From an uncultured Ruminococcus sp. (lineage in GTDB: Bacteria; Bacillota_A; Clostridia; Oscillospirales; Ruminococcaceae): DNA of 64,000 nucleotides. Below the pieces are notes generated by a model. The model worked only from the letters and a program-made list of their open reading frames with translations, was not told where the DNA came from and ran no database searches. The DNA is taken from the NCBI GenBank assembly GCA_900315975.1, contig ONBA01000007.1, positions 62,001-126,000 on the forward strand. Reading direction: 5' to 3'. Shown here piece after piece: positions 51,215 to 60,130 of the stretch; the first letter of the stretch is position 1, and every line of letters starts with the position of its first letter. The position numbers and the translations under genes are program-made.

Positions 51215-52858
51215 TCATTCGCTTTCCTTAGCAGCTTCTTCTTCAGCAGCCTTGAGAAGGTCTGACATATCGAATGCAAAATTCTTCTTAGGTGCATTCT
51301 TTGGAGCTTCCTGAACATTATTATTGTTATGAACAGGCTTGTTATTATTGTTGTTTCCGTTATTATATGAACCGCCGGAAACTCTTGCGAAAGCTTCGTC
51401 AGCTACCTTATTGTCGAATTTAGGTGTTGAACCTGAAGGAGCCTTTGAGGGTTGAAAATCAGCCTTAGGAGCGTCGAGTCTCTTAGCTATCTCCTTCTCG
51501 GAATTCTCAACAGACTTACGAGCCTCACTTACAATAACCTGAGCGTCACTCATCTTTGTGGTAGCCTGCTCTGCAAGCTTTGCAACAGATGCTGTGATCT
51601 CGTTGAACTTTGAATTTACGCTCTCAATCTCATTGAGGAGCATGAGACGTACAGTAGATGACATAGCATTTATCTTGTCAGCCTTGCTGTTAGCGTCGTC
51701 AACAGCGCTCTTAGCCTGAGCATTAGCATCGCTGACAGTCTTTTCAGCAGCAGAATTTGCCTTAGCTACGGTCATTTCAGCAGTAGCATTTGCTTCCTTG
51801 ATAGTCTTGTCAGCAGTAGCATTTGCTTCCTTGATAGTCTTGTCAGCAGTAGCATTTGCGTCGTTGATAGTCTTTTCAGCAGTTGCGTTAGCTTCCTTGA
51901 TAGTCTTATCAGCGTTAGCCTGAGCGTCGGAAACGAGCTTATCAGCCTTCTCCTTAGCTTCCTTGGTAGTCTGAGTAGCTTCCTGTTCAGCAGTTTTCTT
52001 GAGCTGATCGACAGTCTTCTGAGCCTCTGCGAAGAGAGTACCCATCATGCCGGCAGGATTGCTTGCGTTAGCCTTGAGTTCATTGATCTCATTTGTAAGA
52101 TCCTTGATCTGCTCGTCCTTTTTAGCGGAATCAGCAGACTCCTTAGTGAGCTTAGCAATCTTAGCCTCAGCTTCAGCGGACTCTTTGATCTTAGCTTCGA
52201 GCTGAGCGGTTTTAGCTTCGAGGTCAGCAGTGATCTTAGCGATATCCTGCTTAGCCTTAACGAGTTCAGCCTCAGCTGCGGGATTTCCGGCAGAAGCAGC
52301 AGGTGCACCGCCCTTCTTATCAGCAGCAGCGAGTTTGTCGTTTGCAGCCTTGAGCTCATTTCTGAGCTTATCGATCTCCTTCTTTGCAGCCTCAAGTGCA
52401 GCAGTTACCTGCGCATTAGGAGCAGCCTGTGCGGGAGCACCGCCCTTTTCAGTAGCAGCCTTGAGCTCGCCTCTGAGCTTATCGATCTCCTTCTTTGCAG
52501 CTTCAAGAGCAGCCTGACTCTGAGCGTTTGCCGGTGCAGCACCCTGTCCTGCACCGCCTGCCTTGAGCTGTGCTATAAGTTTCTGGTCTGCATCGTGCTG
52601 CTTCTGAAGTTCTTCGTTTTCCTTTTTAGTACTTCTGAGAAGGTTATTTGACTGGTTAAGTTTTTCCTGAAGGTTATCTATCTGATTTCTGAATTTAGTG
52701 ATCTCCTGAGAGTCAGAAGGGCCTGATTCACGAGCAGCTTTAAGTTCATCTTCAAGACCTGAGATCTTTGAGTTAAGCTCGTCGAGATAGGTAAGTACAT
52801 CTTCTTTAACAAATCCACCGCCTATTTTAGTGGTTCGTAATACGGTTGGTTCGTCCAT
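51215..52858 (-). CDS. DivIVA-like coiled-coil protein with tandem 11-residue repeats
   Basis: 547 residues. The N-terminus (TTKIGGGFVKEDVLTYLDELN) fits the DivIVA membrane-binding domain. Then a very long Ala/Lys/Glu-rich coiled coil runs to about residue 440, including about eight near-perfect 11-residue repeats (ATADKTIKEAN type, about 311-396). An Asn/Pro-rich, probably disordered tail (about 480-530) ends with a short amphipathic helix. It may organise the cell pole or septum; it is the first gene of a unit beginning at a strong promoter, next to ftsZ. Amphipathic repeats of this kind also resemble late-embryogenesis-like sequences, so function is not certain. Confidence 0.85.
   Translation of the reverse strand: MDEPTVLRTTKIGGGFVKEDVLTYLDELNSKISGLEDELKAARESGPSDSQEITKFRNQIDNLQEKLNQSNNLLRSTKKENEELQKQHDADQKLIAQLKAGGAGQGAAPANAQSQAALEAAKKEIDKLRGELKAATEKGGAPAQAAPNAQVTAALEAAKKEIDKLRNELKAANDKLAAADKKGGAPAASAGNPAAEAELVKAKQDIAKITADLEAKTAQLEAKIKESAEAEAKIAKLTKESADSAKKDEQIKDLTNEINELKANASNPAGMMGTLFAEAQKTVDQLKKTAEQEATQTTKEAKEKADKLVSDAQANADKTIKEANATAEKTINDANATADKTIKEANATADKTIKEANATAEMTVAKANSAAEKTVSDANAQAKSAVDDANSKADKINAMSSTVRLMLLNEIESVNSKFNEITASVAKLAEQATTKMSDAQVIVSEARKSVENSEKEIAKRLDAPKADFQPSKAPSGSTPKFDNKVADEAFARVSGGSYNNGNNNNNKPVHNNNNVQEAPKNAPKKNFAFDMSDLLKAAEEEAAKESE
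51670..51925 (-). repeat. Tandem 33-bp repeats in the DivIVA-like gene
   Basis: About eight 33-bp units coding for 11-residue repeats; two adjacent units are identical at nucleotide level. This is coding repeat, not CRISPR: units are direct, contiguous and in frame. Confidence 0.85.
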
Positions 52859-52921
52859 GTTTCACTCCGTTCCCCGCAAATCAGTGCGGAATAAAATTAA
52901 GGGATAATACGCCTTGTAATA

Positions 52922-52950
52922 ATTATATCATATTTCGCAATTCAATTCAA
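52922..52950 (-). promoter_or_regulatory. Promoter of the DivIVA-like gene
   Basis: Minus strand: TTGAAT (52945-52950), 17-nt spacer, perfect TATAAT (52922-52927). The spacer region 52859-53018 holds this promoter and no other visible feature. Confidence 0.8.
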
Positions 52951-53018
52951 CCATTAAAATGTAGAAATTTTGAGTTGATTTTAGTGCATTTTACTACATT
53001 CGATTCACCTTATAAAAA

Positions 53019-53044
53019 AGCAGTCACCAATTCTGGTGACTGCT
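53019..53044 (-). terminator. Terminator of ftsZ
   Basis: A perfect 10-bp AGCAGTCACC/GGTGACTGCT stem with a 6-nt loop and TTTTTTAT on the minus strand, 11 nt after the ftsZ stop. Confidence 0.92.
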
Positions 53045-53055
53045 CAATTATCTTA

Positions 53056-54198
53056 TTAGTTGCCAAGTATCTTAAGAATATCGTCAAGATCGTAGTCCTG
53101 ATTAGAAGTTGCAGGCTTTGAAGGTGTATCATTGATACCAAATCCGTCTATAAGCGGATTATCTATCTGGAGAATATTCTCCCCCTCATCTGTAACACCG
53201 TCGATTGCAGCATCGTCAGCAGCAGGAACTGAAGGAGCATCGGGATCGTCGAAACCGGCAGCGATAACTGTGATAGTCATCTCGTCCTCCATGTCCTCCT
53301 TGAATGCTGTACCGAAGATGAACTCAACACCGTCAGCAGCAGTATCTGTGATCATCTTTGTAGCTGCATCAACATCGGACGAAAGGATATCCTCAGACAT
53401 AGCGATATTGATAAGGAGTCGCTTAGCACCGGAGATAGATGTTTCGAGAAGCGGGCTGGAGATAACTGCATTTGCAGCTTCTTTTGCCTTGTCCTTGCCG
53501 GAACCGTGACCGATAGCCATGTGAGCGTATCCTGCGCCTCTCATGATAGTAGAAACGTCTGCGAAGTCGAGGTTTATGTAACCCTCTTCAACGATAAGGT
53601 CTGAAATGCTCTTAACACCGGTCTTAAGAACGTCATCAGAAAGTGAGAATGACTGCTTCATAGTAAGCTGCTGCTTACCCTCAAGAAGCTTCTCATTCGG
53701 GATAACGATAAGTGAATCAACATATTTTCTCAGCTCTGCGATACCTCTTTCAGCCTGAGCCATTTTCTGCTCTCTCTCGAAGAGGAAAGGCTTGGTAACT
53801 ACAGCAACTGTAAGTATATCCATTTCCTTGGCGATCTTTGCAACTACAGGTGCAGCACCTGTACCGGTTCCGCCGCCCATGCCGGCAGTGATAAAGATCA
53901 TATCTGCGCCCTTGAGGTGTGCTTCGATCTCGTCTCTGTTCTCTTCCGCACTGCGCTGTCCGATCTCAGGCTTATTTCCGGCACCTCTGCCCTTTGTAAG
54001 CTTAGTACCGATCGGTATTCTGGTTGTAGCCTTTGACTTATTGAGAGCCTTAGCGTCAGTATTTATAGCGATGTACTCGATATCGTTAACGCCTGACTCG
54101 ACCATGCAGTTAACAGCGTTTCCGCCGCCGCCGCCTACGCCTATTACCTTTATATTAACATCGGGTTCCATAGCTTCTTCATAGTTAAAATCTGACAT
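53056..54198 (-). CDS. ftsZ: Cell division protein FtsZ
   Basis: 380 residues of the tubulin-like division GTPase: VIGVGGGGGNAVN near residue 18, tubulin signature GGGTGTG at 108-114, and the T7 loop region with NLDFADVSTIM. The C-terminal linker is acidic, and the final peptide YDLDDILKILGN is an atypical partner-binding peptide. It forms the Z-ring. GGAGGAG lies before the ATG at 54198; a 12-codon extension is not used. It has its own promoter and ends the dcw cluster. Confidence 0.97.
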   Translation of the reverse strand: MSDFNYEEAMEPDVNIKVIGVGGGGGNAVNCMVESGVNDIEYIAINTDAKALNKSKATTRIPIGTKLTKGRGAGNKPEIGQRSAEENRDEIEAHLKGADMIFITAGMGGGTGTGAAPVVAKIAKEMDILTVAVVTKPFLFEREQKMAQAERGIAELRKYVDSLIVIPNEKLLEGKQQLTMKQSFSLSDDVLKTGVKSISDLIVEEGYINLDFADVSTIMRGAGYAHMAIGHGSGKDKAKEAANAVISSPLLETSISGAKRLLINIAMSEDILSSDVDAATKMITDTAADGVEFIFGTAFKEDMEDEMTITVIAAGFDDPDAPSVPAADDAAIDGVTDEGENILQIDNPLIDGFGINDTPSKPATSNQDYDLDDILKILGN

Positions 54199-54266
54199 TT
54201 TCGAAACTCCTCCTACTTTATTTATCTTTGTCAATTAATATTATTCAATCTATAAATACACATATA

Positions 54267-54295
54267 ATTTTAGCATATTCTAAACATTTTTGCAA
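54267..54295 (-). promoter_or_regulatory. ftsZ: Promoter of ftsZ
   Basis: Minus strand: TTGCAA (54290-54295), 17-nt spacer, TAAAAT (54267-54272) preceded by TGC. Confidence 0.75.
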
Positions 54296-54373
54296 GCGTT
54301 CTCAAATCATTTTTAAATTTTGGAGTATCCTACAATTTCAGCATGCCATTTACTTGTGTTTTATACAAAATTG

Positions 54374-55438
54374 TTACTGTTCGGCATAGTTTTCAGGATT
54401 TTGATAGTCATCATAGCCGAAACCGTCACCGTATTCGCCTTCAGCGTTGTCATCAGGCTGCCAGTCATTGCCTCCGTCATCGGGTACCCAGTCGCTGCCG
54501 TCGCCGTACTGCCCGTCATTTCCGCCGTCCTGAGGTTCGGGCTGAGGCTCAGGCTGCGGAACTGCTGTTGTCGTGGTTTCGGCTGTAGTTGTAACGGGGT
54601 TGCCGTTTTCGTCAGTTACAGCAGTAGTAGTCATCGCCGCCTCATCGACTTCGCCGTTCGGGCGGAAACTGCACTGCTTTGAACCGATCATTGTCAGGTA
54701 CCCCTTCTTGCCCTTGACACTTTCGTCCTCCATGACGGTCTGTGCGAGGTCAAGCTTATACTCAACGTCACTCCAGTTGCCCATTTTGAAGAGTATTCCG
54801 CTTCTGTAGTTTACTACGATAGCGTACTCATTTGTAATATCAACAGATGAGATATTGCTGTTGTCATCATGGTCAAAGCGGCTTATAAGCTGTTCAAAAA
54901 CTTCGTTTTTGTTGTCATTTTTAGAGGAAAGCGGTCTGCCCGGAGTTGTATCTGCGGGGTCGAATCCGTAAATCACCGGAATATTTTCAGTATCGGTATA
55001 GAAGTTATTGTCTGCGAGTATCTTTCCCTTTCGGCTTACAAGCAGAACTCCGTTTTCGTACTGTATATTATATGCCGGAACACAGCGGGTAACATTTATG
55101 CGCAGTGTTGACGGGAAATCTCTGTGTACCTCAGCCGTCTCGACATATAGTCTGTCGTCCAGTATTTTCTGCTCAGCTTTCCGGCAATCAAGTCTCAGAA
55201 GATTGTCTCCTGCACGTATCCCCGAAGATTCGACTATCTCTGCCGGTGAATACATTACCGATTCACCTGACACGACTATTTCGTCGATGTTGAACAGGAA
55301 CGTGAAGCACATCGTTATTCCAGCAACTGCCACAAGCAGTATCACGACAGCCGTATATACGCTCATCATGCGCTTTCTGCGGCGCATACGCTTTCCGCTG
55401 TTCTGCCTTTCTATATTGGTCTTTTCAACGTCGTTCAT
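54374..55438 (-). CDS. ftsQ: Cell division protein FtsQ/DivIB with acidic C-terminal extension
   Basis: 354 residues: a basic N-terminal tail (NSGKRMRRRKRMM), one membrane helix (about 26-50), a POTRA domain (INVTR...VPAYNI, about 52-125) and the FtsQ/DivIB beta domain to about residue 265. Beyond that is a Thr-rich linker and a long Asp/Gly/Tyr-rich tail (Q-PEPQ repeats, DDGGNDW). Family members stop soon after the beta domain, so the extracytoplasmic extension of some 85 residues is unusual. It is between murA (21 nt) and ftsZ. Confidence 0.88.
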   Translation of the reverse strand: MNDVEKTNIERQNSGKRMRRRKRMMSVYTAVVILLVAVAGITMCFTFLFNIDEIVVSGESVMYSPAEIVESSGIRAGDNLLRLDCRKAEQKILDDRLYVETAEVHRDFPSTLRINVTRCVPAYNIQYENGVLLVSRKGKILADNNFYTDTENIPVIYGFDPADTTPGRPLSSKNDNKNEVFEQLISRFDHDDNSNISSVDITNEYAIVVNYRSGILFKMGNWSDVEYKLDLAQTVMEDESVKGKKGYLTMIGSKQCSFRPNGEVDEAAMTTTAVTDENGNPVTTTAETTTTAVPQPEPQPEPQDGGNDGQYGDGSDWVPDDGGNDWQPDDNAEGEYGDGFGYDDYQNPENYAEQ

Positions 55439-55459
55439 CTTATCGCTCCAAACTCGCTG

Positions 55460-56719
55460 TCACACGCGGCGAATGTCTCCGCCGAGACTGCGAACAGCTT
55501 CCTCAAATTTTTCGTAACCTCTGTCTATGTGCGCTATCCCCCGCAGATGAGTGGTACCCTCAGCTGAAAGAGCCGCAGCTGCCATAGCTGCTCCGCCGCG
55601 CAGGTCTGTTGCTTCAACGTCTGCTCCGTGGAGCTGTGTTACTCCGCGGACTACTGCCACTTTCCCCATGACCTCGATATCTGCGCCCATTTTTATGAGT
55701 GCAGCCGTGTGACGGTAACGGCAGTCAAATATATTCTCCTCAAACACACTCGTTCCGTCCGCACGGATAAGTGCCGCCATAAGCACAGCTTGCGCATCTG
55801 TCGGAAATCCCGGGTGCGGCATGGTACGTATGCGTTCGCGGACTGCTTTAAGCCTTCCGCTGCTTCGGAGGTATATTCTGTTTTCGCCGGTGCATATCGT
55901 GCAGCCGGTCTGTTCAAGCACTGTAAGAAACGGTTCTGTTTCAGCAGTGCACGCATTTTTAAGTATCATTTCTCCGCCCGCAGCAGCGGTCATGGAGAGG
56001 TATGTTGCTCCGGCAATACGGTCCGGCATTATCGAATATTCACAGCCATGGAGTTCTTCCACACCTTTTATCACGATACTGCTTCCGCCGTCGCCTTTTA
56101 TATCAGCACCGCGGACGCGGAGAAATCTGCAAAGGTCGCATATTTCGGGTTCGCGTGCGGCATTGTTTACGATAGTTTCGCCGTCTGCCGTAACAGCGCA
56201 GAGAATGATATTCTCAGTCGCACCGACCGACGGAAACGGCAGCGTTATTCTTGCTCCATGAGCTCTTCCGCCGTTTATACGGCAGTGTATCCTGCCGCCC
56301 TTGTCGGAAATATCCGCCCCCATCTTTTTCAGCGCCGCAAGGTGCATATCTATGGGACGCGGTCCGAGTTCGCAGCCGCCGGGAATACTTACTGTACACT
56401 CGCCGGTCCTGCCAAGTATAGCGCCCATAAACATTATAGACGAGCGCATTTCACGCATGAGCGTTTCCGGTATCTCGCTGCCCTCCGCTCCGTCAGGGTC
56501 GATGACGGCTATTCCGTCGGAGATCCTGCACTTGCAGCCGAGACAGTTGAGAATCCTTGAAGCGGAGTATACGTCCGTAAGCTCCGGACAGTTTTTCAGC
56601 ACCGTCTCCCCTCCGCCAAGCAGAGCCGCTGCCATTATCGGCAGGGAACTGTTTTTGCTTCCCTGCAATGTGAGTTCACCGCTGAGACGGTGTCCTCCCG
56701 TAATTATGAATTCCTGCAT
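55460..56719 (-). CDS. murA: UDP-N-acetylglucosamine 1-carboxyvinyltransferase MurA
   Basis: 419 residues, EPSP-synthase fold. Lys22 (QGSKNSSLP) and the catalytic Cys116 in PGGCELGPRPIDMH (Cys rather than Asp, hence fosfomycin-sensitive type) are visible. It makes the first committed peptidoglycan precursor from UDP-GlcNAc and PEP. It lies after the alpha/beta hydrolase gene with an 84-bp spacer that has a small GCGG/CCGC hairpin. Confidence 0.95.
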   Translation of the reverse strand: MQEFIITGGHRLSGELTLQGSKNSSLPIMAAALLGGGETVLKNCPELTDVYSASRILNCLGCKCRISDGIAVIDPDGAEGSEIPETLMREMRSSIMFMGAILGRTGECTVSIPGGCELGPRPIDMHLAALKKMGADISDKGGRIHCRINGGRAHGARITLPFPSVGATENIILCAVTADGETIVNNAAREPEICDLCRFLRVRGADIKGDGGSSIVIKGVEELHGCEYSIMPDRIAGATYLSMTAAAGGEMILKNACTAETEPFLTVLEQTGCTICTGENRIYLRSSGRLKAVRERIRTMPHPGFPTDAQAVLMAALIRADGTSVFEENIFDCRYRHTAALIKMGADIEVMGKVAVVRGVTQLHGADVEATDLRGGAAMAAAALSAEGTTHLRGIAHIDRGYEKFEEAVRSLGGDIRRV

Positions 56720-56803
56720 AAGACCACCTCGCAGCTTTTTGTGTATATTATGCTGTAAGGTGGATTTGCGTTACTTTACGGCGGATAATCACCGCTGTAT
56801 TTA

Positions 56804-57682
56804 TTACTGTACTCCGATATAATTTGCTTTTAGGAACGAATCAAAATTATTCGCCATATCATCAGGGATAACTGCGTACATCATGTGTCCCTTATCAGTG
56901 AGATAGACCTTTCCGCCGCATTTTTCCGCATATTCAAGCCCTATCTGCCGCCAGCTTACATTCTTGCTGAGAGTTTTCATGTCGCTTATATAGAAACAGC
57001 ACGGACACTTAGGTATGCCGGTCTTTTCAGCTCTCATGGCATTTTCCGTCATGAGACGTGCTTCCTCGTAAAATTCTCTGTTGGCTATATTACGATAGAA
57101 GAGTCCTCGGTATACCTCCTTCTCATCGGGAGTAAGCTCATTTCCCGACATCAGTCCAGAGACGTCCTCAGTCTTTTTCTTGGCTATCTTTGCGAATAAG
57201 CCGTCCTTGGAAATAGTCTGAAGCAGTTTGAACTGCTTATCGAGCATCTTCAGTCTTTTCAGCTCCGTAATTTCCTTCGACTGCTGTATTGCTGTTTCCG
57301 GTATACCCATGTCTATACTGAGTATAGCTTCGACCTCTTTCGGATATGTGTTCGCCCAGTATATAGCCTCGAATCCGGAATAAGAATGCGGTGCAAGTAC
57401 ATATGGTGGCTCAATCCCAGCCATTTTCAGTGCTTCTCTGTCCTCGAAAACGAGCTTTTCAAGGAGCCGCTGACTCTTCATACCTTCGCTGAATCCGTAT
57501 CCTGCCTTCTCTATGACTACGACCCTGTATTTTTCAGCCATTCTGCGGTAAAGCGGTCTGTATTCAAGTACCGGACAGGTAACTCCGTTTCCTGCCATGA
57601 ATACTATGGTAACTTTTCCACTGCCTTCTGTATAAACGTTTAGCTTTGTTCCGTTTACTTCAACTTTGTTCTCGTATTTCAT
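56804..57682 (-). CDS. Alpha/beta hydrolase embedded in the dcw cluster
   Basis: 292 residues with an alpha/beta hydrolase layout: nucleophile-elbow candidate Ser100 in APHSYSGFEA (a variant of GHSxGG), an oxyanion-type FMAGNG segment near 28-33, the acidic residue possibly in SDMKT, and His in TDKGHMMYA near the C-terminus. No signal peptide. Its start overlaps the murG stop by 4 nt, so it is translationally coupled into the wall cluster, where such a gene is not usual. A role in wall precursor or lipid metabolism is a guess. Confidence 0.82.
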   Translation of the reverse strand: MKYENKVEVNGTKLNVYTEGSGKVTIVFMAGNGVTCPVLEYRPLYRRMAEKYRVVVIEKAGYGFSEGMKSQRLLEKLVFEDREALKMAGIEPPYVLAPHSYSGFEAIYWANTYPKEVEAILSIDMGIPETAIQQSKEITELKRLKMLDKQFKLLQTISKDGLFAKIAKKKTEDVSGLMSGNELTPDEKEVYRGLFYRNIANREFYEEARLMTENAMRAEKTGIPKCPCCFYISDMKTLSKNVSWRQIGLEYAEKCGGKVYLTDKGHMMYAVIPDDMANNFDSFLKANYIGVQ

Positions 57683-58812
57683 TTTCTACCTTTCTCTATA
57701 AGCTTTTCTATAACTTTGAGGATTCGGTCATTAGTATCATTGAGGTAGAGGTCAGCGGCACTCTGTGACATTATCTCAACTCTGTCGGGAGAATCATAGA
57801 GCTGCTCTATTTCGGAAATAATCCTCTCGTTTGTAACGTCCTTCTGCTCAATGACTACTGCCGCACCTGCCTTACCGAGTACCATTGCATTGTGGTACTG
57901 ATGATTTCCGGCAACTATCGGCGACGGTATAAGTATTGAGGCTTTGCCTGCCGCTTCCAGCTCAGCAAGTGTTGAAGCTCCGCTTCGGCAAACTACAAGG
58001 TCAGCCGCCGCAAGACACACGTCCATATCGTTTATGTACTCGCTTATACGCAGGCGGTCGCTTTTCAGGGGGATTCCTGCTTCTTTCATTGCCTGCGGGA
58101 AAGTGTCCTTTCCCATTCCACCATAGCCGTGAATATGGTTAATATTCAGCTTCTTGCCGGTGTGCCACTTAACCACCTCGGTCATTGTGTCATTTATGCA
58201 GCCTGCTCCGAGACTTCCGCCAAACGAAAGAATCGTGAAGTCGTCGTTGAATCCGAGCTTTTTGCGTGCTTCCGCTTTGCTTATCGAGTTAATGCTGCCG
58301 CGGACAGGAAGTCCGGTAACACTGTACTCGAACTTGCTCTTATCCATGAAATTGAGAGCTTCCTCAAAAGTGAGCATTACGTAGTCAACCTCTTTTGAGA
58401 GAAGACGATTTGTAACTCCCGGATAGGCATTCTGCTCATGAATAGCTGTTGGTATGCCCATTCTTGCAGCTTTGCGGATAACGGGTCCGGCTGCGTAACC
58501 GCCTGTACCTATTGCGATATCAGGCTTGAACCCTTCGATTATCTCTTTTGCTCTGCGTCCTGAAGTGGCGAGATAAGCAATAGCCTTGGCATTTCTGCCG
58601 ATATTTTCGATAGATATCCTTCTCTGAAAGCCTGCTACTTTGATAGGTTCCATTTTATATCCTGCCTGCGGTACAAGCTTAGACTCCATTCCCTTCGGTG
58701 TTCCTGCGAAAAGGAACTCCGCGTCCGGATATTTTTTCTTGATGATATCTGCGATAGCAAGACCGGGGTTTATATGTCCGCCTGTGCCGCCGCATGAAAT
58801 GAGAACTCTCAT
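57679..58812 (-). CDS. murG: UDP-GlcNAc:lipid I GlcNAc transferase MurG
   Basis: 377 residues of GT28: N-terminal GGTGGHINPGLAIADII, the C-terminal donor loop CRSGASTLAELEAAGKASILIPSP and an N-terminal membrane-proximal hydrophobic patch. It converts lipid I to lipid II on the cytoplasmic face. It overlaps the following hydrolase gene by 4 nt and follows ftsW by 12 nt. Confidence 0.95.
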   Translation of the reverse strand: MRVLISCGGTGGHINPGLAIADIIKKKYPDAEFLFAGTPKGMESKLVPQAGYKMEPIKVAGFQRRISIENIGRNAKAIAYLATSGRRAKEIIEGFKPDIAIGTGGYAAGPVIRKAARMGIPTAIHEQNAYPGVTNRLLSKEVDYVMLTFEEALNFMDKSKFEYSVTGLPVRGSINSISKAEARKKLGFNDDFTILSFGGSLGAGCINDTMTEVVKWHTGKKLNINHIHGYGGMGKDTFPQAMKEAGIPLKSDRLRISEYINDMDVCLAAADLVVCRSGASTLAELEAAGKASILIPSPIVAGNHQYHNAMVLGKAGAAVVIEQKDVTNERIISEIEQLYDSPDRVEIMSQSAADLYLNDTNDRILKVIEKLIEKGRK

Positions 58813-58824
58813 ATATCTGCTCCT

Positions 58825-60105
58825 TTATGCATTTTTCGGTTCGTCATAATCAGGTTCATCGGGTTCGGGTGCAGGAACTGCCGGTTCAGGTTCTTCCGGA
58901 TAATACCTGTGCTGTGAAATATTCAGCATTATGCCCATCTCGACAAGCTGCATGACAAGTGCCGTACCTCCGTAGCTGAAAAACGGAAGGCTGATACCGG
59001 TATTAGGTATAAGGTTACTTACAACGGCGAGGTTAAGTACAGTCTGAATACCTATCTGTGTTGTGATTCCGACTGCAATAAGCATACCGAATCTGTCCTT
59101 GCATCTTATTGCTATCGAGTAACCCTCTACAATAAGAAGGAAGAATACAATGATTATGGCGAGTGCTCCGATGAAGCCGACCTCTTCGCATACTATCGGG
59201 AAAACAAAGTCGTTCTTAGTCTCAGGGAGATAGAGGTATTTCTGACGGGAATTGCCGAGTCCGAGACCGAAAAGTCCGCCTGAGCCTATAGCTATGAGCG
59301 AGTTTGCAGTCTGCCATGTGTCGTTGAGAACGTCCGAGAATGGGTCTCTCCATGACTTGAGACGTACTTCAACGTAACTTCCCGGAACCTTTGCCTGCCA
59401 CGAAATATAGCCTACTGCGGCAGCTGCTGCACTTATTCCGAGTGCGAGGTACTGTTTAAGGTTTGCACCGCCGCAAAGTACCATTGCAATAGCGATAGTG
59501 CTTATGAGAATGATACCGGAAATGTGCTTTTCAAGTGCGATAAGTCCTACATACAATCCGAGAAGCAAAGCGTATTTGACAATTCCTGTAGCAAATGTGT
59601 TCATCTTTTTGCCGTCGCGCTCCATGCTGTAGGCAAAGAAAATTATAAGTGCAAGCTTTGCTACCTCAGACGGCTGAAATCCGATAGGACCGATGTCTAT
59701 CCATCTCTTAGCACCCATCGAACCGCCCTCGTCGTTACCCATTACAAGAACGAGTACAAGAAGTACCGCTACACCTATATAGAACAGTCCGGAAACGTTG
59801 AAATTCCTGAACACAGCAATGTTAATTTTTTTGAAGTTGTGATAGTCCATTTTCATGAATACTATCATCAGAACAAAACCGACTCCGGCATAAAATGCCT
59901 GCTTCTTTGCAAAATAGAGTCCGTCATTAAAGTCGTTATATGCCCACGCATAGCTTGCGGACGCCATCATGACAAGTCCGACTACGAGCAGTATCATTAC
60001 ATACGCAAAAAACGGCAGACTTATATCGCTGGTCCTGCCGTCTCCTACGAAAAACCGCAGGATACCGCCTGAACGTTTCCTTTTCCTTGTTTTAGCCTGT
60101 GCCAT
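58825..60105 (-). CDS. ftsW: FtsW-type SEDS glycosyltransferase
   Basis: 426 residues with about ten membrane helices (SEDS family). Conserved segments are AKRWIDIGPIGFQPSEVAKLALIIFFAYS and the C-terminal PNTGISLPFFSYGGTALVMQLVEMGIMLNIS. It polymerises glycan strands with a class B PBP, here probably the PASTA-PBP at the right edge. A Pro/Glu-rich tail (EEPEPAVPAPEPDEP) ends the protein. Part of the dcw run. Confidence 0.92.
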   Translation of the reverse strand: MAQAKTRKRKRSGGILRFFVGDGRTSDISLPFFAYVMILLVVGLVMMASASYAWAYNDFNDGLYFAKKQAFYAGVGFVLMIVFMKMDYHNFKKINIAVFRNFNVSGLFYIGVAVLLVLVLVMGNDEGGSMGAKRWIDIGPIGFQPSEVAKLALIIFFAYSMERDGKKMNTFATGIVKYALLLGLYVGLIALEKHISGIILISTIAIAMVLCGGANLKQYLALGISAAAAAVGYISWQAKVPGSYVEVRLKSWRDPFSDVLNDTWQTANSLIAIGSGGLFGLGLGNSRQKYLYLPETKNDFVFPIVCEEVGFIGALAIIIVFFLLIVEGYSIAIRCKDRFGMLIAVGITTQIGIQTVLNLAVVSNLIPNTGISLPFFSYGGTALVMQLVEMGIMLNISQHRYYPEEPEPAVPAPEPDEPDYDEPKNA

Positions 60106-60130
60106 TTGGTCCTCCTACAGTTTAATAATG

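Noticed and set aside
51670..51925. Regular repeats resembling a CRISPR array
   Set aside because: Units are contiguous, in frame, without spacers, and encode a coiled coil.
55628..56560. A 310-codon plus-strand frame opposite murA
   Set aside because: murA is complete and conserved on the minus strand; the antisense frame results from codon bias, has no ribosome site and no recognisable domain.
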